Assembly: GCA_937941455.1 (NCBI GenBank)
Contig: CALDHM010000010.1
Span: 208,465-272,464, forward strand
Length of the DNA: 64,000 bases
Source of the DNA: an uncultured Pirellulaceae bacterium
GTDB lineage: Bacteria; Planctomycetota; Planctomycetia; Pirellulales; Pirellulaceae
Direction of reading: 5' to 3'
Position 1 is the stretch's first letter; each line of letters opens with the position of its first letter. This document shows, piece by piece, positions 1 to 9,451 of the stretch. Position numbers and translations under genes: made by a program. The notes beneath the pieces were generated by a model, which saw nothing but the letters and a program-made list of their open reading frames with translations, did no database searches and was not told the origin of the DNA.

Positions 1-2348
1 ACGAAGACCCTTTCCGCTTGATTCACGATCCGCGTTTGCGCGGCGTTCATCGTGATTTGGTCGTCGTGGGCGGAATCGGTGAGGATTGCCAAGTCGGTGC
101 CGCCCCGCGAAACGACCTCGACTCGAAAGAAGCCTTGAGCGGTGGTCAAGAATGCTGGCCCGGCTAAGCGGAGTCGATCGCCGGACTTGCTCAAGCGGTC
201 GTCGCCGAGCGAATCGAGCACGGTCAAGCGGTCTTGGCCTCCCCCCCCTTCCGCATGCAGGCGAGCGACTTGAACTAAGTTGACTTGCCGCTGGCCCAGC
301 GTTGCTGTCAAGTGGCCCGGACTGATCTCGAAAGCATCGTTGCCAGCGCTGCCGAACATGAACCCAGAATCAGTTCCCCCCCCACCGCGAACTTGAAGCG
401 ACTCGAAGGAGCCGCCGTGAATCGTGTACGAATTGGAGGTAATTGCGAAATGGTCGGGGCGGACCACGATGCGGTCGTCAGCTTCTGAGAGCGTGAGTTG
501 CAGACTATCGTTGCCACCGCGTCCGTTCAGGACGATCTGTTGCACTTGTGACAAAGCGTAGTCATAGCGGACACCATTGACGCGTATCGACCAGCGATCG
601 GAGCCGCTGAGGTCGACCAGATCGTCACCCGCAGTCCCCTGTATGGTTAACTTACCCTCGTGCAGGGAGACGAGATTGCTGATGCACAAGTCGGTGACGC
701 CCTGACCGCGCACGACGAGCAAAAATTCCCGTCCGCCTTGGGTGCTGATGTCCAAGCGTTGAACTCCTTGGGCCAGTCGTTGTCCAGTCGCCGCATCGAA
801 GACTTCGATCGACGTTTGGCCTTGGCCGCACTGGTTCAAGATCGTCAGGAGGCCGTCGCTGGCGTTGCGGAAGCGGAAATACCGCTCGCCGTTGATTGCT
901 TGTTGCCATCGTTCTGAATGCAGAATCGTTCCCAGGTCTTCGGCGGCAATCGCCTTGAGCTGAACCTCGACTTGGTAGTGGTGCCGTGCACCGTTGGCGG
1001 CCGCGATCGAGAATTTATAGGTTTGACCGGCCTGCACCTGGAAGGTCAATTCTTGCCCGTTCCAACGAGCGGCGCCGTCTTTGGTCTGCCCGGTGGCGAG
1101 CATTCCTGTGGACGACGTCAGGCGGAGGGTAACGATTCCCGATTTGTCGGCTTGGAAGGAAAAGACGTCCTGGTCGCCAAGGGACGTCATGGTGCCCCGG
1201 ATGCTCGCGCTGGACGAGAGCCGCCCGATGTCGAAGGCCGAATTCCAATCGCTGCCATAGTCATCGACAAGGATCGACGCCAGCGCGCGGGGCAGGTTCA
1301 AGTGGCTGTACCAACCGCCGGTGATTTGGTCGAAAACGCGATCGGCATTATCCAGCATCCGCTGCAAAATGGTGGCTTGATTGATTTCCTTCATCCCCAT
1401 GAAATCGAGGGCCTCGCGGATCAAGGTGCTGGCTCCGGCAACATAGGGAGCTGCCATGCTGGTACCGCTCGCTGTAAGAAAACGGTCGGTGGCTGTCCCG
1501 CGGAACAGATGATTCGGCACGGCACTGCGAATGTCCTCACCGGGAGCCGCAATGGCCCGATCGTGTCGCTGGCTGAAATCGCTCAGTTTGCCCGCGCCGT
1601 TGGAACTAGCCACCGGCACGATCCAGGGGCTGGCTGCGGGATAACTTAGCCCCGGCGTCTGATACTTTTGAAACGAATTGCCGGCCGACACGCTGATGAA
1701 TATTCCAGCCTCGTTAAGTTTGCGGAACTCGTTTTCCAGGTTCGCCCAGTTGGGCAGTTGGCTACTATTCCAGTCGCCGCCCAGCGAAAGGTTGACGGTG
1801 GTGATCGGATTGGCGAATGCGAAGCGGTTTTCGTGGATCCACCGCAAGGCTTGTTCGACCCATTCGAGACGGCCGAACCCGGAATCGTCGAAGACGCGCA
1901 GGGCGACCAGGTCGACCCCAGGAGCCACACCCAGATTCTGCGCAGCTCGCGAGCCGACGATACCCGCCACATGCGTCCCGTGATATCCGGCAGGACCGCT
2001 GTCGTAGGGCAAGGCATCGCCTTGGGCGAAGTCCCAACCGCCCACCACCTGATAGCCGGCTCCGAACCCTTTGCCGAATGCCAAGTGATCCCAAGCGATT
2101 CCCGAATCGATGATGGCCACGGTTTGGCCGCGCCCCTCGAGACCATATTGCTCCCTCAACGAGGCCAGGCCGAATTGGTCGCCGGCCTGCGTGGATGCCA
2201 CTTGCATGGTCTGCCCGGCGTGGACACTGATCTCCCCGGCAGCTTCGGCTACCATCCCCAAGGGGTGGCCAGCCAAGACGACGCGCGGTTCAAAATTCTC
2301 GAACGAACAATGGCGAAGATGCGGATCGGGACGATGTTGGCTTGTCAT
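1..2348 (-). CDS. Secreted subtilisin-like (S8) serine protease with C-terminal beta-repeat region, C-terminus cut by window edge
   Basis: The reverse strand is open from an ATG at 2346-2348 to the left edge, about 782 codons, with no stop. The catalytic triad of a subtilase is visible: Asp in VAIIDSG (about residue 75), His in YHGTHVAGI, and Ser in GTSMAAPYVAGA. The short N-terminus before the catalytic domain contains FENFEPRVVLAG, resembling the LEPRxLLA-type motif found near the N-terminus of many planctomycete surface proteins, so export is likely. After the protease come a PPC-like beta domain and several imperfect repeats of about 65 residues built on GGGGTDxxxxxxSxxDD, which look like cell-surface beta-solenoid repeats. 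The upstream in-frame stop lies only about 30 bases before the ATG; a GTG in between is an alternative start. The role is probably extracellular protein degradation (inference). Confidence 0.88.
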   Translation of the reverse strand, partial: MTSQHRPDPHLRHCSFENFEPRVVLAGHPLGMVAEAAGEISVHAGQTMQVASTQAGDQFGLASLREQYGLEGRGQTVAIIDSGIAWDHLAFGKGFGAGYQVVGGWDFAQGDALPYDSGPAGYHGTHVAGIVGSRAAQNLGVAPGVDLVALRVFDDSGFGRLEWVEQALRWIHENRFAFANPITTVNLSLGGDWNSSQLPNWANLENEFRKLNEAGIFISVSAGNSFQKYQTPGLSYPAASPWIVPVASSNGAGKLSDFSQRHDRAIAAPGEDIRSAVPNHLFRGTATDRFLTASGTSMAAPYVAGASTLIREALDFMGMKEINQATILQRMLDNADRVFDQITGGWYSHLNLPRALASILVDDYGSDWNSAFDIGRLSSSASIRGTMTSLGDQDVFSFQADKSGIVTLRLTSSTGMLATGQTKDGAARWNGQELTFQVQAGQTYKFSIAAANGARHHYQVEVQLKAIAAEDLGTILHSERWQQAINGERYFRFRNASDGLLTILNQCGQGQTSIEVFDAATGQRLAQGVQRLDISTQGGREFLLVVRGQGVTDLCISNLVSLHEGKLTIQGTAGDDLVDLSGSDRWSIRVNGVRYDYALSQVQQIVLNGRGGNDSLQLTLSEADDRIVVRPDHFAITSNSYTIHGGSFESLQVRGGGGTDSGFMFGSAGNDAFEISPGHLTATLGQRQVNLVQVARLHAEGGGGQDRLTVLDSLGDDRLSKSGDRLRLAGPAFLTTAQGFFRVEVVSRGGTDLAILTDSAHDDQITMNAAQTRIVNQAERVF

Positions 2349-2701
2349 GGATTGGCGCGAGCGAATCACTTACGCCATCGATGGCAACTCAACGCGACCG
2401 TCCCGTGTCGCGTAATCAGAAGAACAGGCAGAGGTCACACGGACCGCCCAACAGTACGTCGCAGGAGAGAAAATAGATCGATTCCGCGCCGCATCGCCTC
2501 AGTTTTTTTGAAAAACAGGACGAATAGGCAAAATTTGCGGGCTCGATTCCGCGCAGTCGCCGACTGAAAAAGCTTGGTGGGGCTGCGGGCTCCGTCCCTA
2601 CTATCGGCAAGACCGTTATTTTTGAATTTCTCTGACTAGATCGCCGATTAACAGCAAGGTGGTAACCTTTGTCCCACCGAGTGATTTGAGCGAGTTTGGC
2701 G
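2349..2701. other. Divergent intergenic region
   Basis: About 350 bases between the divergent subtilase and methyltransferase-like genes. It presumably holds both promoters, but I see no convincing -35/-10 pair, repeat or small gene. Confidence 0.4.
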
Positions 2702-3250
2702 GTGAACAAAATTTCACTTTGGCGTTATTGGCTGCTGGTCCATTTCTCGAAACCGGTCGCGGACCGCGCCCTCTATCGATTCATCTCGACGCACGCGCCG
2801 CGGTCGATTTTGGAAATAGGACTGGCCAGCCTGGAGCGAACGTGCAATCTGTTGCGGCTCGCTCAGCGGGCGGCGAAGTCCGAGGAAATTCGCTATTGCG
2901 GGATCGATTTGTTCGAGGCTCGCCCGGCAGGAAATCGACTCCGCCTCAAGGATACGCATTGCCAAGTCCGCAAATGCAGCAGCGTCAGTCGGCTGATTCC
3001 TGGTGAACTCGGCTCGATCCATCCGGGGCTGGCGAATCAGCTTGGTCAACATGACTTGATCGTGTTGAGCCTTTCCAGTCGCCTGGATCCTACAGTCTCA
3101 TCTGTCGCGCTCTTGAGTCGCATGCTAACGGAGCGGGGGCATCTGCTCCTGCGCGAAGGGAACGATCCGCAGGATGCCTACCGCGTATTGACCAAAGCCG
3201 ATGTCGAGCGCCTGGCTGGCGATCAGTCGGCGGTGGCCCGCGCGGCCTGA
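2702..3250 (+). CDS. Hypothetical protein, possibly degenerate SAM-methyltransferase-like
   Basis: A 182-residue protein that I cannot assign firmly. The segment RSILEIGLASLERTCNLL followed by YCGIDLFEA about 30 residues later has the spacing of methyltransferase motif I (LEIGxGxG then an acidic strand end, here GIDLFE), but the glycine-rich loop is poor (LEIGLASLE). A strand-like HDLIVLSLSS and the segment TERGHLLLREG fit the later strands of a Rossmann fold. GTG at 2702 is taken as start; TTG at 2696 is two codons upstream and equally possible, and neither has a strong ribosome site. It stands alone 317 bases before glgC. Function unknown. Confidence 0.6.
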   Translation: MNKISLWRYWLLVHFSKPVADRALYRFISTHAPRSILEIGLASLERTCNLLRLAQRAAKSEEIRYCGIDLFEARPAGNRLRLKDTHCQVRKCSSVSRLIPGELGSIHPGLANQLGQHDLIVLSLSSRLDPTVSSVALLSRMLTERGHLLLREGNDPQDAYRVLTKADVERLAGDQSAVARAA

Positions 3251-3567
3251 CCCAACCGTAAACATCAACCGGCAACATTCCGCGCATGCTCGCCTGCAAT
3301 GGCAATCGACTGGCAGAGGCGTCTCCCCGAAAAATTTTGCTTTCCTTGTTCGGCGGCGAATGTTAGAATCGGCGGCGAAGTTCAACGCCCCTGGGGCGAC
3401 GTTTGGTATTCTCGCATCAACAGCGCAGCCAAGCGTCTCTAGGGCGGGGCCATTAACGGCAAAACCACAACCGAGTGGCCTGAGTTATCTGGCAAAGCGA
3501 AGCACCGCAACGACAACTCGACGAGATCACCACGGGGGTTTGCTTTCGCGTACGCTGAGAGGCAACG
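3251..3567 (+). other. Upstream region of glgC
   Basis: 317 bases without a gene. It holds an extended -10-like element (TGTTAGAAT, 3361-3369), about 200 bases before the glgC start, without a good -35 partner, so transcription from here is only a suggestion. A GAGAGG ribosome site lies just before the glgC ATG. Confidence 0.35.
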
Positions 3568-4830
3568 ATGAATGATGTACTGACCGTCATTTTGGCGGGT
3601 GGTCGCGGTTCTCGTTTGGAGCCGTTGACCCGAGATCGGGCAAAACCGGCCGTTCCCTTCGGGGGCGTCTATCGCATTATCGATTTTGCGATGTCCAACT
3701 GTCTGAATAGTGGGCTCCGCAAGATTCTGGTCCTGACGCAGTACAAAGCCGCCAGTCTCGACCGCCATCTGAATTTGGGTTGGCAATCGTTTTTCTGCCG
3801 CGAATTGGGCGAGTATGTCGACCTGATCCCGCCGCAACAGCGGGTGGACGAAAATTGGTATCAAGGCACGGCCGACGCAGTCTATCAAAACATTTATTCA
3901 CTCGAAAAAGAACGGCATCGCTTCGTGGTGATCCTGGCCGGCGACCACATCTACAAGATGAATTACCGCCAGATGGTTGAATACCACGAGGCGATGAAAG
4001 CCGACTTGACGATCGGCGCCTTGCGGGTCGGCATCGCCGAGGCGCGGCAATTCGGAGTGATGCAAATTGATCAGAGCCACCGCATCATCGGCTTCGAGGA
4101 AAAACCGGCTCAGCCGCGACCGATTCCCGGCCAACCTGACCAGTGCCTCGCCAGCATGGGCATCTACGTGTTTTCCTCGCGGTTTCTCTACGAGCAGTTG
4201 CTCGCCGACGCCAATGATCCGGCCAGCCAACACGACTTCGGCAAGAATATCATCCCGAAGGTAATCCGCGGCAACCGGGTCTTTGCATTTCCCTTCCGCG
4301 ACGAAAATCGCAAATCGCAGGCTTACTGGCGCGACGTGGGGACCCTCGATTCGTACTATGAAGCCAATATGGACCTCATCAGCGTCGATCCCTTGTTGAA
4401 CATGTACGACGATCAATGGCCGATTCGCACCTACCAGCGGAATCTGCCTCCGCCGAAATTCGTCTTCGACGATCGCACGAAGGGGGACTACGAGCGCGTG
4501 GGTTGCGCCGTCGACAGCATGGTCTGCAGCGGAACCATCGTTTCCGGTGGACGAGTCGAGCGGAGCGTTGTCGGTCGCAACGTGCGTATCAACAGCTATT
4601 CGCGAATATCAGAATCGATCATCTTCGACAATGTGATCATCGGTCGACATGCCAAAATCCGCCGGGCGATCATCGACAAAAATGTCGTGATTCCCGAACA
4701 CTGCGAGGTTGGTTACGATCTGGAACTCGATCGGCAACGGGGATTCACGGTCACCGCGTCGGGGGTCGTGGTCATCGGCAAGTCGGAAGTCGTGAGCGAT
4801 TTGCAGCAACCGATCATGACACAAGTCTGA
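3568..4830 (+). CDS. glgC: Glucose-1-phosphate adenylyltransferase (ADP-glucose pyrophosphorylase)
   Basis: Makes ADP-glucose from glucose-1-phosphate and ATP, the committed step of bacterial glycogen synthesis, in the cytoplasm. The 420 residues match the usual family length. The N-terminal nucleotidyltransferase signature ILAGGRGSRLEPLTRDRAKPA (residues about 8-28) and GGVYRIIDFAMSNCLNSG are intact, as are WYQGTADAVYQN and the ILAGDHIYKMNY metal/substrate region; the C-terminal third is the left-handed beta-helix type with VVGRNVRINSYS and HAKIRRAIIDKNV. The start is supported by GAGAGG upstream. No other glycogen gene is adjacent, so it appears to be a single-gene unit. Confidence 0.97.
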   Translation: MNDVLTVILAGGRGSRLEPLTRDRAKPAVPFGGVYRIIDFAMSNCLNSGLRKILVLTQYKAASLDRHLNLGWQSFFCRELGEYVDLIPPQQRVDENWYQGTADAVYQNIYSLEKERHRFVVILAGDHIYKMNYRQMVEYHEAMKADLTIGALRVGIAEARQFGVMQIDQSHRIIGFEEKPAQPRPIPGQPDQCLASMGIYVFSSRFLYEQLLADANDPASQHDFGKNIIPKVIRGNRVFAFPFRDENRKSQAYWRDVGTLDSYYEANMDLISVDPLLNMYDDQWPIRTYQRNLPPPKFVFDDRTKGDYERVGCAVDSMVCSGTIVSGGRVERSVVGRNVRINSYSRISESIIFDNVIIGRHAKIRRAIIDKNVVIPEHCEVGYDLELDRQRGFTVTASGVVVIGKSEVVSDLQQPIMTQV

Positions 4831-4839
4831 TGGCGACCG

Positions 4840-5047
4840 TCATACCACTTCGCAACCGTGTCACTTCGCAACTAGTTATGTCGCAAAACTTTTAGCCGGA
4901 ACGCGTTAGCGCCCGGTATTCGCGCGAGCTGCGGACTAGTGCTCCTCGGCCAGGGGGGATGGCACAGCGTCTTGCCGCCAGCTTGTGCTGGCGACAATCC
5001 TCCACTGCGCCCCAACCGGTTTCATCACACGGCCGAACGATGCCGAA
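4840..5047. repeat. Spacer with short repeats and a hairpin
   Basis: CACTTCGCAAC occurs twice in tandem (4848 and 4861). Next comes AGCCGGAACGCG (from 4893), which recurs near 59660, and a perfect 7-bp hairpin CGCCAGC-TTGT-GCTGGCG (4974-4991). There is no T-run, so it is not a clear terminator. These look like dispersed planctomycete-type intergenic repeats. Confidence 0.45.
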
Positions 5048-5266
5048 TCAGGCGTAGGCCATGGTGCTCTCGGCCATGTCCCTGACGATCGCGCCTGGAG
5101 GCGGCAGGCGAACGGAATCATGCCGGTACTGGGCCACTAGATCCTCAAGCTCCTCGCTGACCAGGTAGCTGAATTTCAAAAATGATTCCAAGCGGACGCG
5201 CATCGGTCCGTGAACTAGATTCGTTTCCAAATCAATACGTCCCAAACGGGTATGTAGCAAATTCAT
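5048..5266 (-). CDS. Small conserved-looking protein of unknown function (72 aa)
   Basis: Starts MNLLHTRLGRIDLETNLVHG and has a helical middle, FLKFSYLVSEELEDLVAQY, ending RDMAESTMAYA. The ATG at 5266 is preceded by GAGGAG with 7-base spacing, which decides this start over upstream in-frame ATGs at 5272 and 5287. Acidic/hydrophobic spacing looks protein-like rather than random. No motif is recognised; it is divergent from the large pseudo-SMC gene. It could be a spurious reading frame, but the good ribosome site argues for a gene. Confidence 0.55.
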   Translation of the reverse strand: MNLLHTRLGRIDLETNLVHGPMRVRLESFLKFSYLVSEELEDLVAQYRHDSVRLPPPGAIVRDMAESTMAYA

Positions 5267-5697
5267 CGTCATGCTCCTCGAAGACAAGTGGGCCCAATTT
5301 CGGTAGGCAGCGAAGCGTTTGCCGCGTACCGAGTCTGGCCCCTTCAGGCGGCTCGGGTATTCCTCACCCTGCAGCCCTCACGGACAACTGGATCTCCCTC
5401 TCCAGGAACATGGCTGCCTACAGTGAATCCATCCCCTGCGAACCAGCGTCGGGCCTACTCGATGGGCCGCGACAATTGCGGTTTCACTGATGACAGTTCT
5501 CAGGGCAATAATCTGTCGTGCCTGTAAACGATCCGGCAGCTGGTTTGGTTCGCTAATGCAGTTGAATCTCCCCCCGCAAACGCTCACCCGTGCTAGCAAC
5601 GTCACGGCCCCTGAGTGATCTAGGTAATTTGGCTCGATCAAGTTAAATTTTGAATGACCGCAATGATTGTCGCGTCCAATGGACAACGGAGTAAGCC
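5267..5697. other. Divergent intergenic region
   Basis: About 430 bases between the small reverse-strand gene and the long forward gene. I see no clear promoter pair, small gene or structured RNA. The last part (5600-5690) is A/T-richer, and GGAGTAAGCC just before 5698 serves as ribosome site. Confidence 0.4.
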
Positions 5698-8600
5698 ATG
5701 AAGCTAACCGACTTGAACCTTAATGCCACCGCGCAGGAGATGGGAGTTTCGCTCAATCACTTGCACTCCGGACTGAACCTTATTTTCGCGGATCGGCGTG
5801 AGATTCTCGAGTCGTTGGGAAATCTGATCGAACATACGCTGGCGGCTACCGCGACAGGACGTTACTGGTCGACGGACCTGGGTTGGTTACAGGCCACGAG
5901 CGGCCAAGGGAGTTTTCGGTTGCAACGCTCGGTCGACACGGTGCGGAGATTGGACGTTCAACGTCTTCCGGGATCGCTCGGCGGCGGCGGCGCGACGGAT
6001 GTGCACATCAACGCACTGCTGCCAAGCAATGGCGGGCGGATCCGCTGGAGTGGTATGCATCCAACCAACAGTCTGCTCGAGGCGATTCAAGCGGCCGCTC
6101 CCACTTGGTTGGACTATTCTCGCCAACAGCGTTTTCGGTCCGAACGAGAATACCGGGATTGGAAGTTAGCCGCTGACGGCCGCCTGCAACGCCTCGAGGC
6201 CCTGCGCGGCGAACGATCGGCTCTCGAGGCCGAGCGAAGCAGGCTCCTTGCCGAGATCGACGCGTTGACACGCGACGACGCGAGGCAACGCGAGCGTTGC
6301 GATCAGGAAATCGCACGCTTGGATGCGGCGATCGCAGCTGCCGACAGAGAGGTTCAGCAGCGCCGTCAGACCTTGGCCGAACTCGAGGCAGAAATCTTGC
6401 GTCTTCAACGCGAATCGCGGCCGCTGCCGCCCCGACCGGCTGTCAAGACGGAATGGTCGCGCGATCTGCTCGCGACGCTGTACGCCCGGATCGATGACCT
6501 GGAGGAGCAAGTCGTCCGCTGGACCGAATTGCTGGAGGATGTTCATGGGGAACGAATTCGTTTGCGCGACGAGATGGTCCGCTGGAATGAATTGACCGTC
6601 AAGGATCCTGAACATCCCTACCATCGAGCGCAAGCCATCATCTCGAACATCAATGCGACCGTCGACGAAGCCGATCGGACAGCGTTGCAACATGTCGAGG
6701 ACGCGAGCGTCGAAGCCCGTCAGGCGGCCCGCAAGGTCAGTGGCCATTGCGACCATATCCACAACCAACTCAATCAACTCTCCGTTGAGTTGGGAGCTCA
6801 ATTCAAGGAGTTGCGGCACCGCGTGGCCGTGAACGAATTGAAACTGCTGCGCGGCTATTACCATCGAATCGGCGACCACCTGCAGCGTTTGCAACAATTG
6901 CTACAGGCTGCGATTCAAGCCTTGCGAATTTACGACGAGGTCGGGGCTCAAGCCATTGAGGGCCGGCTCCCTGAATTCCTCGCGACGGCACGACAAGTCG
7001 GCTTCCTCCAAGCGCGGCGCCAATTCCATGGCCCAGAACCGGTGATCTTCGCGACCGACACCGTTCCGCAAGACACTTCGCTCGCCGACCAAACGCGGCT
7101 ACGTTTGGTGCAGGTCACCGGGCAGCGGGACACCTGCGTTGACGAATTGGAGCGAGCTGTCGCCCTGATCGCCTCGCTGAACGAGGAACGCGAAAAATGG
7201 ATCGCGCAGCGGCGTCTGCTTGCCGGTGTTAATCCTGCTCCGCAGCGGCTGCGCCTGGAGCAGATCGCTGGCTTGCTCAGCCGTTTGCTGGACGAAGAGG
7301 CCAGCTTACTGCGGCAAATCGAAGTGGATCGGCAACAACCCGCATTCGTCCCGAACCCGATCGAGCAGGCCGCTAGTCGCTACCTAACCCAACTGACGGG
7401 AACACCGAGCCACTTAACCCTCTGGCGTGGCGAACCGTCGACGATCGCAGCCCTCGACGCACTCAGCGTCGCGTTCAATCATCAAGAATCGCGACCGGCG
7501 AACTTGTTATCGGCCAACGAACAACGTCTAGTTGCTCTGGCGTTGCAGCTCGCCCTGCTTTCCTTTCAAAACCCGCAGGGATACGAGTGGCCGATCGTCT
7601 TGGAACACTGGGCTGAGTATTTGGATGAAGGCCAAGTCCAACGGATGGTCAAACTGCTCGAGGAACTCGGACAATCGGGGCTGCAATCGCTCCTCCTGTG
7701 GGAAGGCGACGGGCGCACCCACTCCTGGCTGCAGAACTTCGGCTCGGGAAAATTCGGCGAGTTCCAAATCGCCACCGTCTCGACGACTCGCCGTATCGTG
7801 ACCTCACCACGCGAGCCAGTTTCTGTCCCGGTTGTTGCACCACCGATCAGCATCATGCGACCGACGGTTCCCACGAGCATGGATCCGGAGCCTCGGCTGC
7901 CCGATTGGACTCACTACAATCTGCAAACAGCCTTCACGGCTCCCGAAACACCGCATGTCTACGTTGACCGCGGGATCGAAGTGCCTTCGTTACCTCGCGC
8001 GACGGTTGCACACGAGCCGGCAGCAGCCATTTCTGAATCGACCTCGCTCGGCGATGTCGATTTGCTGGATCACGTTCACTTGCGGAATCTCGCCCTCTGC
8101 GGTATCCACAATTTCGGTCAACTCCTCGAACTCGACCCCGAATCCTTGCCAGACTTGTTGCTGAGCAAGGGATTCACGCCGGCTCAAATCGATCGTTGGC
8201 AGGCTCAAGCCTGGCTCCTCCTCTGCGTCCCCGGACTCGTGTCCAGCGAATCGCGTCTGCTAGTCGCCTGCGGTATTGTTGAACCGGAACAACTCGATGC
8301 GACCCAAGCCGACCAGCTACTGGCTCGTATCAATCGCTACTTGATTAGCCCCGATGGCCAGCGGATGTCCTACGGCGCCGAACGCTTCGACCGCAATCGG
8401 ATTCAAAGCTGGTACGACGGCCTTCGCTCGACGCGATCACGGTGGCGCCGCGAGGGAGGTTACAGCCGACGACTGGGACGCCGTGCGAGTACCGTCCAAG
8501 CCAACCCGCGGCGAAATGTTGACGAACGACCAGCCAGGAATTCGTACACGCCGGGCCGCCATTTTGAGCGCGTGGCCCAGCGAAAATACCAGCCGGGTCA

Positions 8601-9300
8601 TCACTTTTCGAGTTTCCCGCGGGCCTATGTCGAACGGACCGTCGACGAGGAATTAGAAGACCAAGACGATACCGACGACATCGTCTCGGCTTTGCTGCCG
8701 CAACCCGCCAATGACAGCCAGCCGATCTCGAACTCTTCAGCATTCGCCCGATCGCGGCCCAGCATCAATGCCGCGCCGCGCGGCCCGCTCGCCAGAAATT
8801 CATCCGAGGCAACCGCCGACCTGCGAAAACGGCCAGAATCATCTAGTGAAACCCTCGCGAATCACAAGTTCTACCTCAATCTCTCCGATCCCGTCGAGGC
8901 AGCTCCTTCGATTGGGCCGAAAACGGCTGAACGATTCATCGCGATTGGCGTGCATACGATTCATGATTTTCTCGCCACGACCGCGGAGTTCATGGCCGAA
9001 CGGATCGACTTCAAGCGGATCTCGGCCGACGTGATCCGAGCATGGCAGGCCCAAGCGAGACTTGTCTGTTGCGTGCCCAATTTGCGAGGGCACGACGCCC
9101 AGTTGCTGGTCGCCTGCGGCGTGAAGGAGGCCGAGCAACTCGCTCAAATGAATCCCCGCAAACTGTTCAGCCTCGTGGGGCCGTTTGCGGATACCAAGGA
9201 AGGGCTCAAAATCATCCGTTCGGGAAAAAAGCCAGACCTCGACGAGGTTACCGATTGGATCGAGTGGGCACATCACACGCGCCCGTTACAAGCGGCCTGA
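5698..9300 (+). CDS. SMC/YhaN-like coiled-coil protein with degenerate ATPase motifs and two DUF4332 domains
   Basis: A 1200-residue protein. The N-terminus (MKLTDLNLNATAQEMG, then LHSGLNLIFADR) has the form of SMC/Rad50/YhaN-type ATPases, but where a Walker A loop is expected it reads FADRREILESLGNL, without GxxGxGKS. Residues about 150-560 are long charged heptad-like coiled coils. At about 600-650 an ABC-signature-like LLSANEQRLVALALQLALL is followed by WPIVLEHWAEYLDEG in the Walker B/D-loop position, again without the Asp-Glu pair. Two DUF4332-like helix-hairpin-helix domains follow (about 790-890 and 1055-1195; WQAQAWLLLCVPGL and WQAQARLVCCVPNL are matching segments), joined by a basic, disordered linker. 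I infer an SMC-derived, ATP-independent structural or DNA-binding protein. The ribosome site GGAGTAAGCC supports the start. Confidence 0.85.
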   Translation: MKLTDLNLNATAQEMGVSLNHLHSGLNLIFADRREILESLGNLIEHTLAATATGRYWSTDLGWLQATSGQGSFRLQRSVDTVRRLDVQRLPGSLGGGGATDVHINALLPSNGGRIRWSGMHPTNSLLEAIQAAAPTWLDYSRQQRFRSEREYRDWKLAADGRLQRLEALRGERSALEAERSRLLAEIDALTRDDARQRERCDQEIARLDAAIAAADREVQQRRQTLAELEAEILRLQRESRPLPPRPAVKTEWSRDLLATLYARIDDLEEQVVRWTELLEDVHGERIRLRDEMVRWNELTVKDPEHPYHRAQAIISNINATVDEADRTALQHVEDASVEARQAARKVSGHCDHIHNQLNQLSVELGAQFKELRHRVAVNELKLLRGYYHRIGDHLQRLQQLLQAAIQALRIYDEVGAQAIEGRLPEFLATARQVGFLQARRQFHGPEPVIFATDTVPQDTSLADQTRLRLVQVTGQRDTCVDELERAVALIASLNEEREKWIAQRRLLAGVNPAPQRLRLEQIAGLLSRLLDEEASLLRQIEVDRQQPAFVPNPIEQAASRYLTQLTGTPSHLTLWRGEPSTIAALDALSVAFNHQESRPANLLSANEQRLVALALQLALLSFQNPQGYEWPIVLEHWAEYLDEGQVQRMVKLLEELGQSGLQSLLLWEGDGRTHSWLQNFGSGKFGEFQIATVSTTRRIVTSPREPVSVPVVAPPISIMRPTVPTSMDPEPRLPDWTHYNLQTAFTAPETPHVYVDRGIEVPSLPRATVAHEPAAAISESTSLGDVDLLDHVHLRNLALCGIHNFGQLLELDPESLPDLLLSKGFTPAQIDRWQAQAWLLLCVPGLVSSESRLLVACGIVEPEQLDATQADQLLARINRYLISPDGQRMSYGAERFDRNRIQSWYDGLRSTRSRWRREGGYSRRLGRRASTVQANPRRNVDERPARNSYTPGRHFERVAQRKYQPGHHFSSFPRAYVERTVDEELEDQDDTDDIVSALLPQPANDSQPISNSSAFARSRPSINAAPRGPLARNSSEATADLRKRPESSSETLANHKFYLNLSDPVEAAPSIGPKTAERFIAIGVHTIHDFLATTAEFMAERIDFKRISADVIRAWQAQARLVCCVPNLRGHDAQLLVACGVKEAEQLAQMNPRKLFSLVGPFADTKEGLKIIRSGKKPDLDEVTDWIEWAHHTRPLQAA

Positions 9301-9312
9301 CCGACCTAACAG

Positions 9313-9340
9313 CCTTGGCAGTCAGCATCGATTGCCAAGG
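9313..9340. other. Perfect 8-bp hairpin after the pseudo-SMC gene
   Basis: CCTTGGCA and TGCCAAGG pair across a 12-base loop, 13 bases after the stop codon. There is no T-run next to it, although a run of nine T lies about 60 bases on. It could be an mRNA 3-prime stabilising hairpin or a factor-assisted terminator between the convergent genes. Confidence 0.4.
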
Positions 9341-9451
9341 CCCTTGCTGAAACCTACCGAAGCAGGGGCGATGAGAGGATAAGCCTGCCAAGAAGCATAT
9401 TTTTTTTTGCCTGCAGAGCTGCTCTCTGTAGCCACTTTTCCGCGTGCGATC

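Noticed and set aside
918..2567. Long forward-strand open frames (243 and 299 codons) at the left end
   Set aside because: They lie antisense to the subtilase with its intact catalytic motifs; composition is not protein-like.
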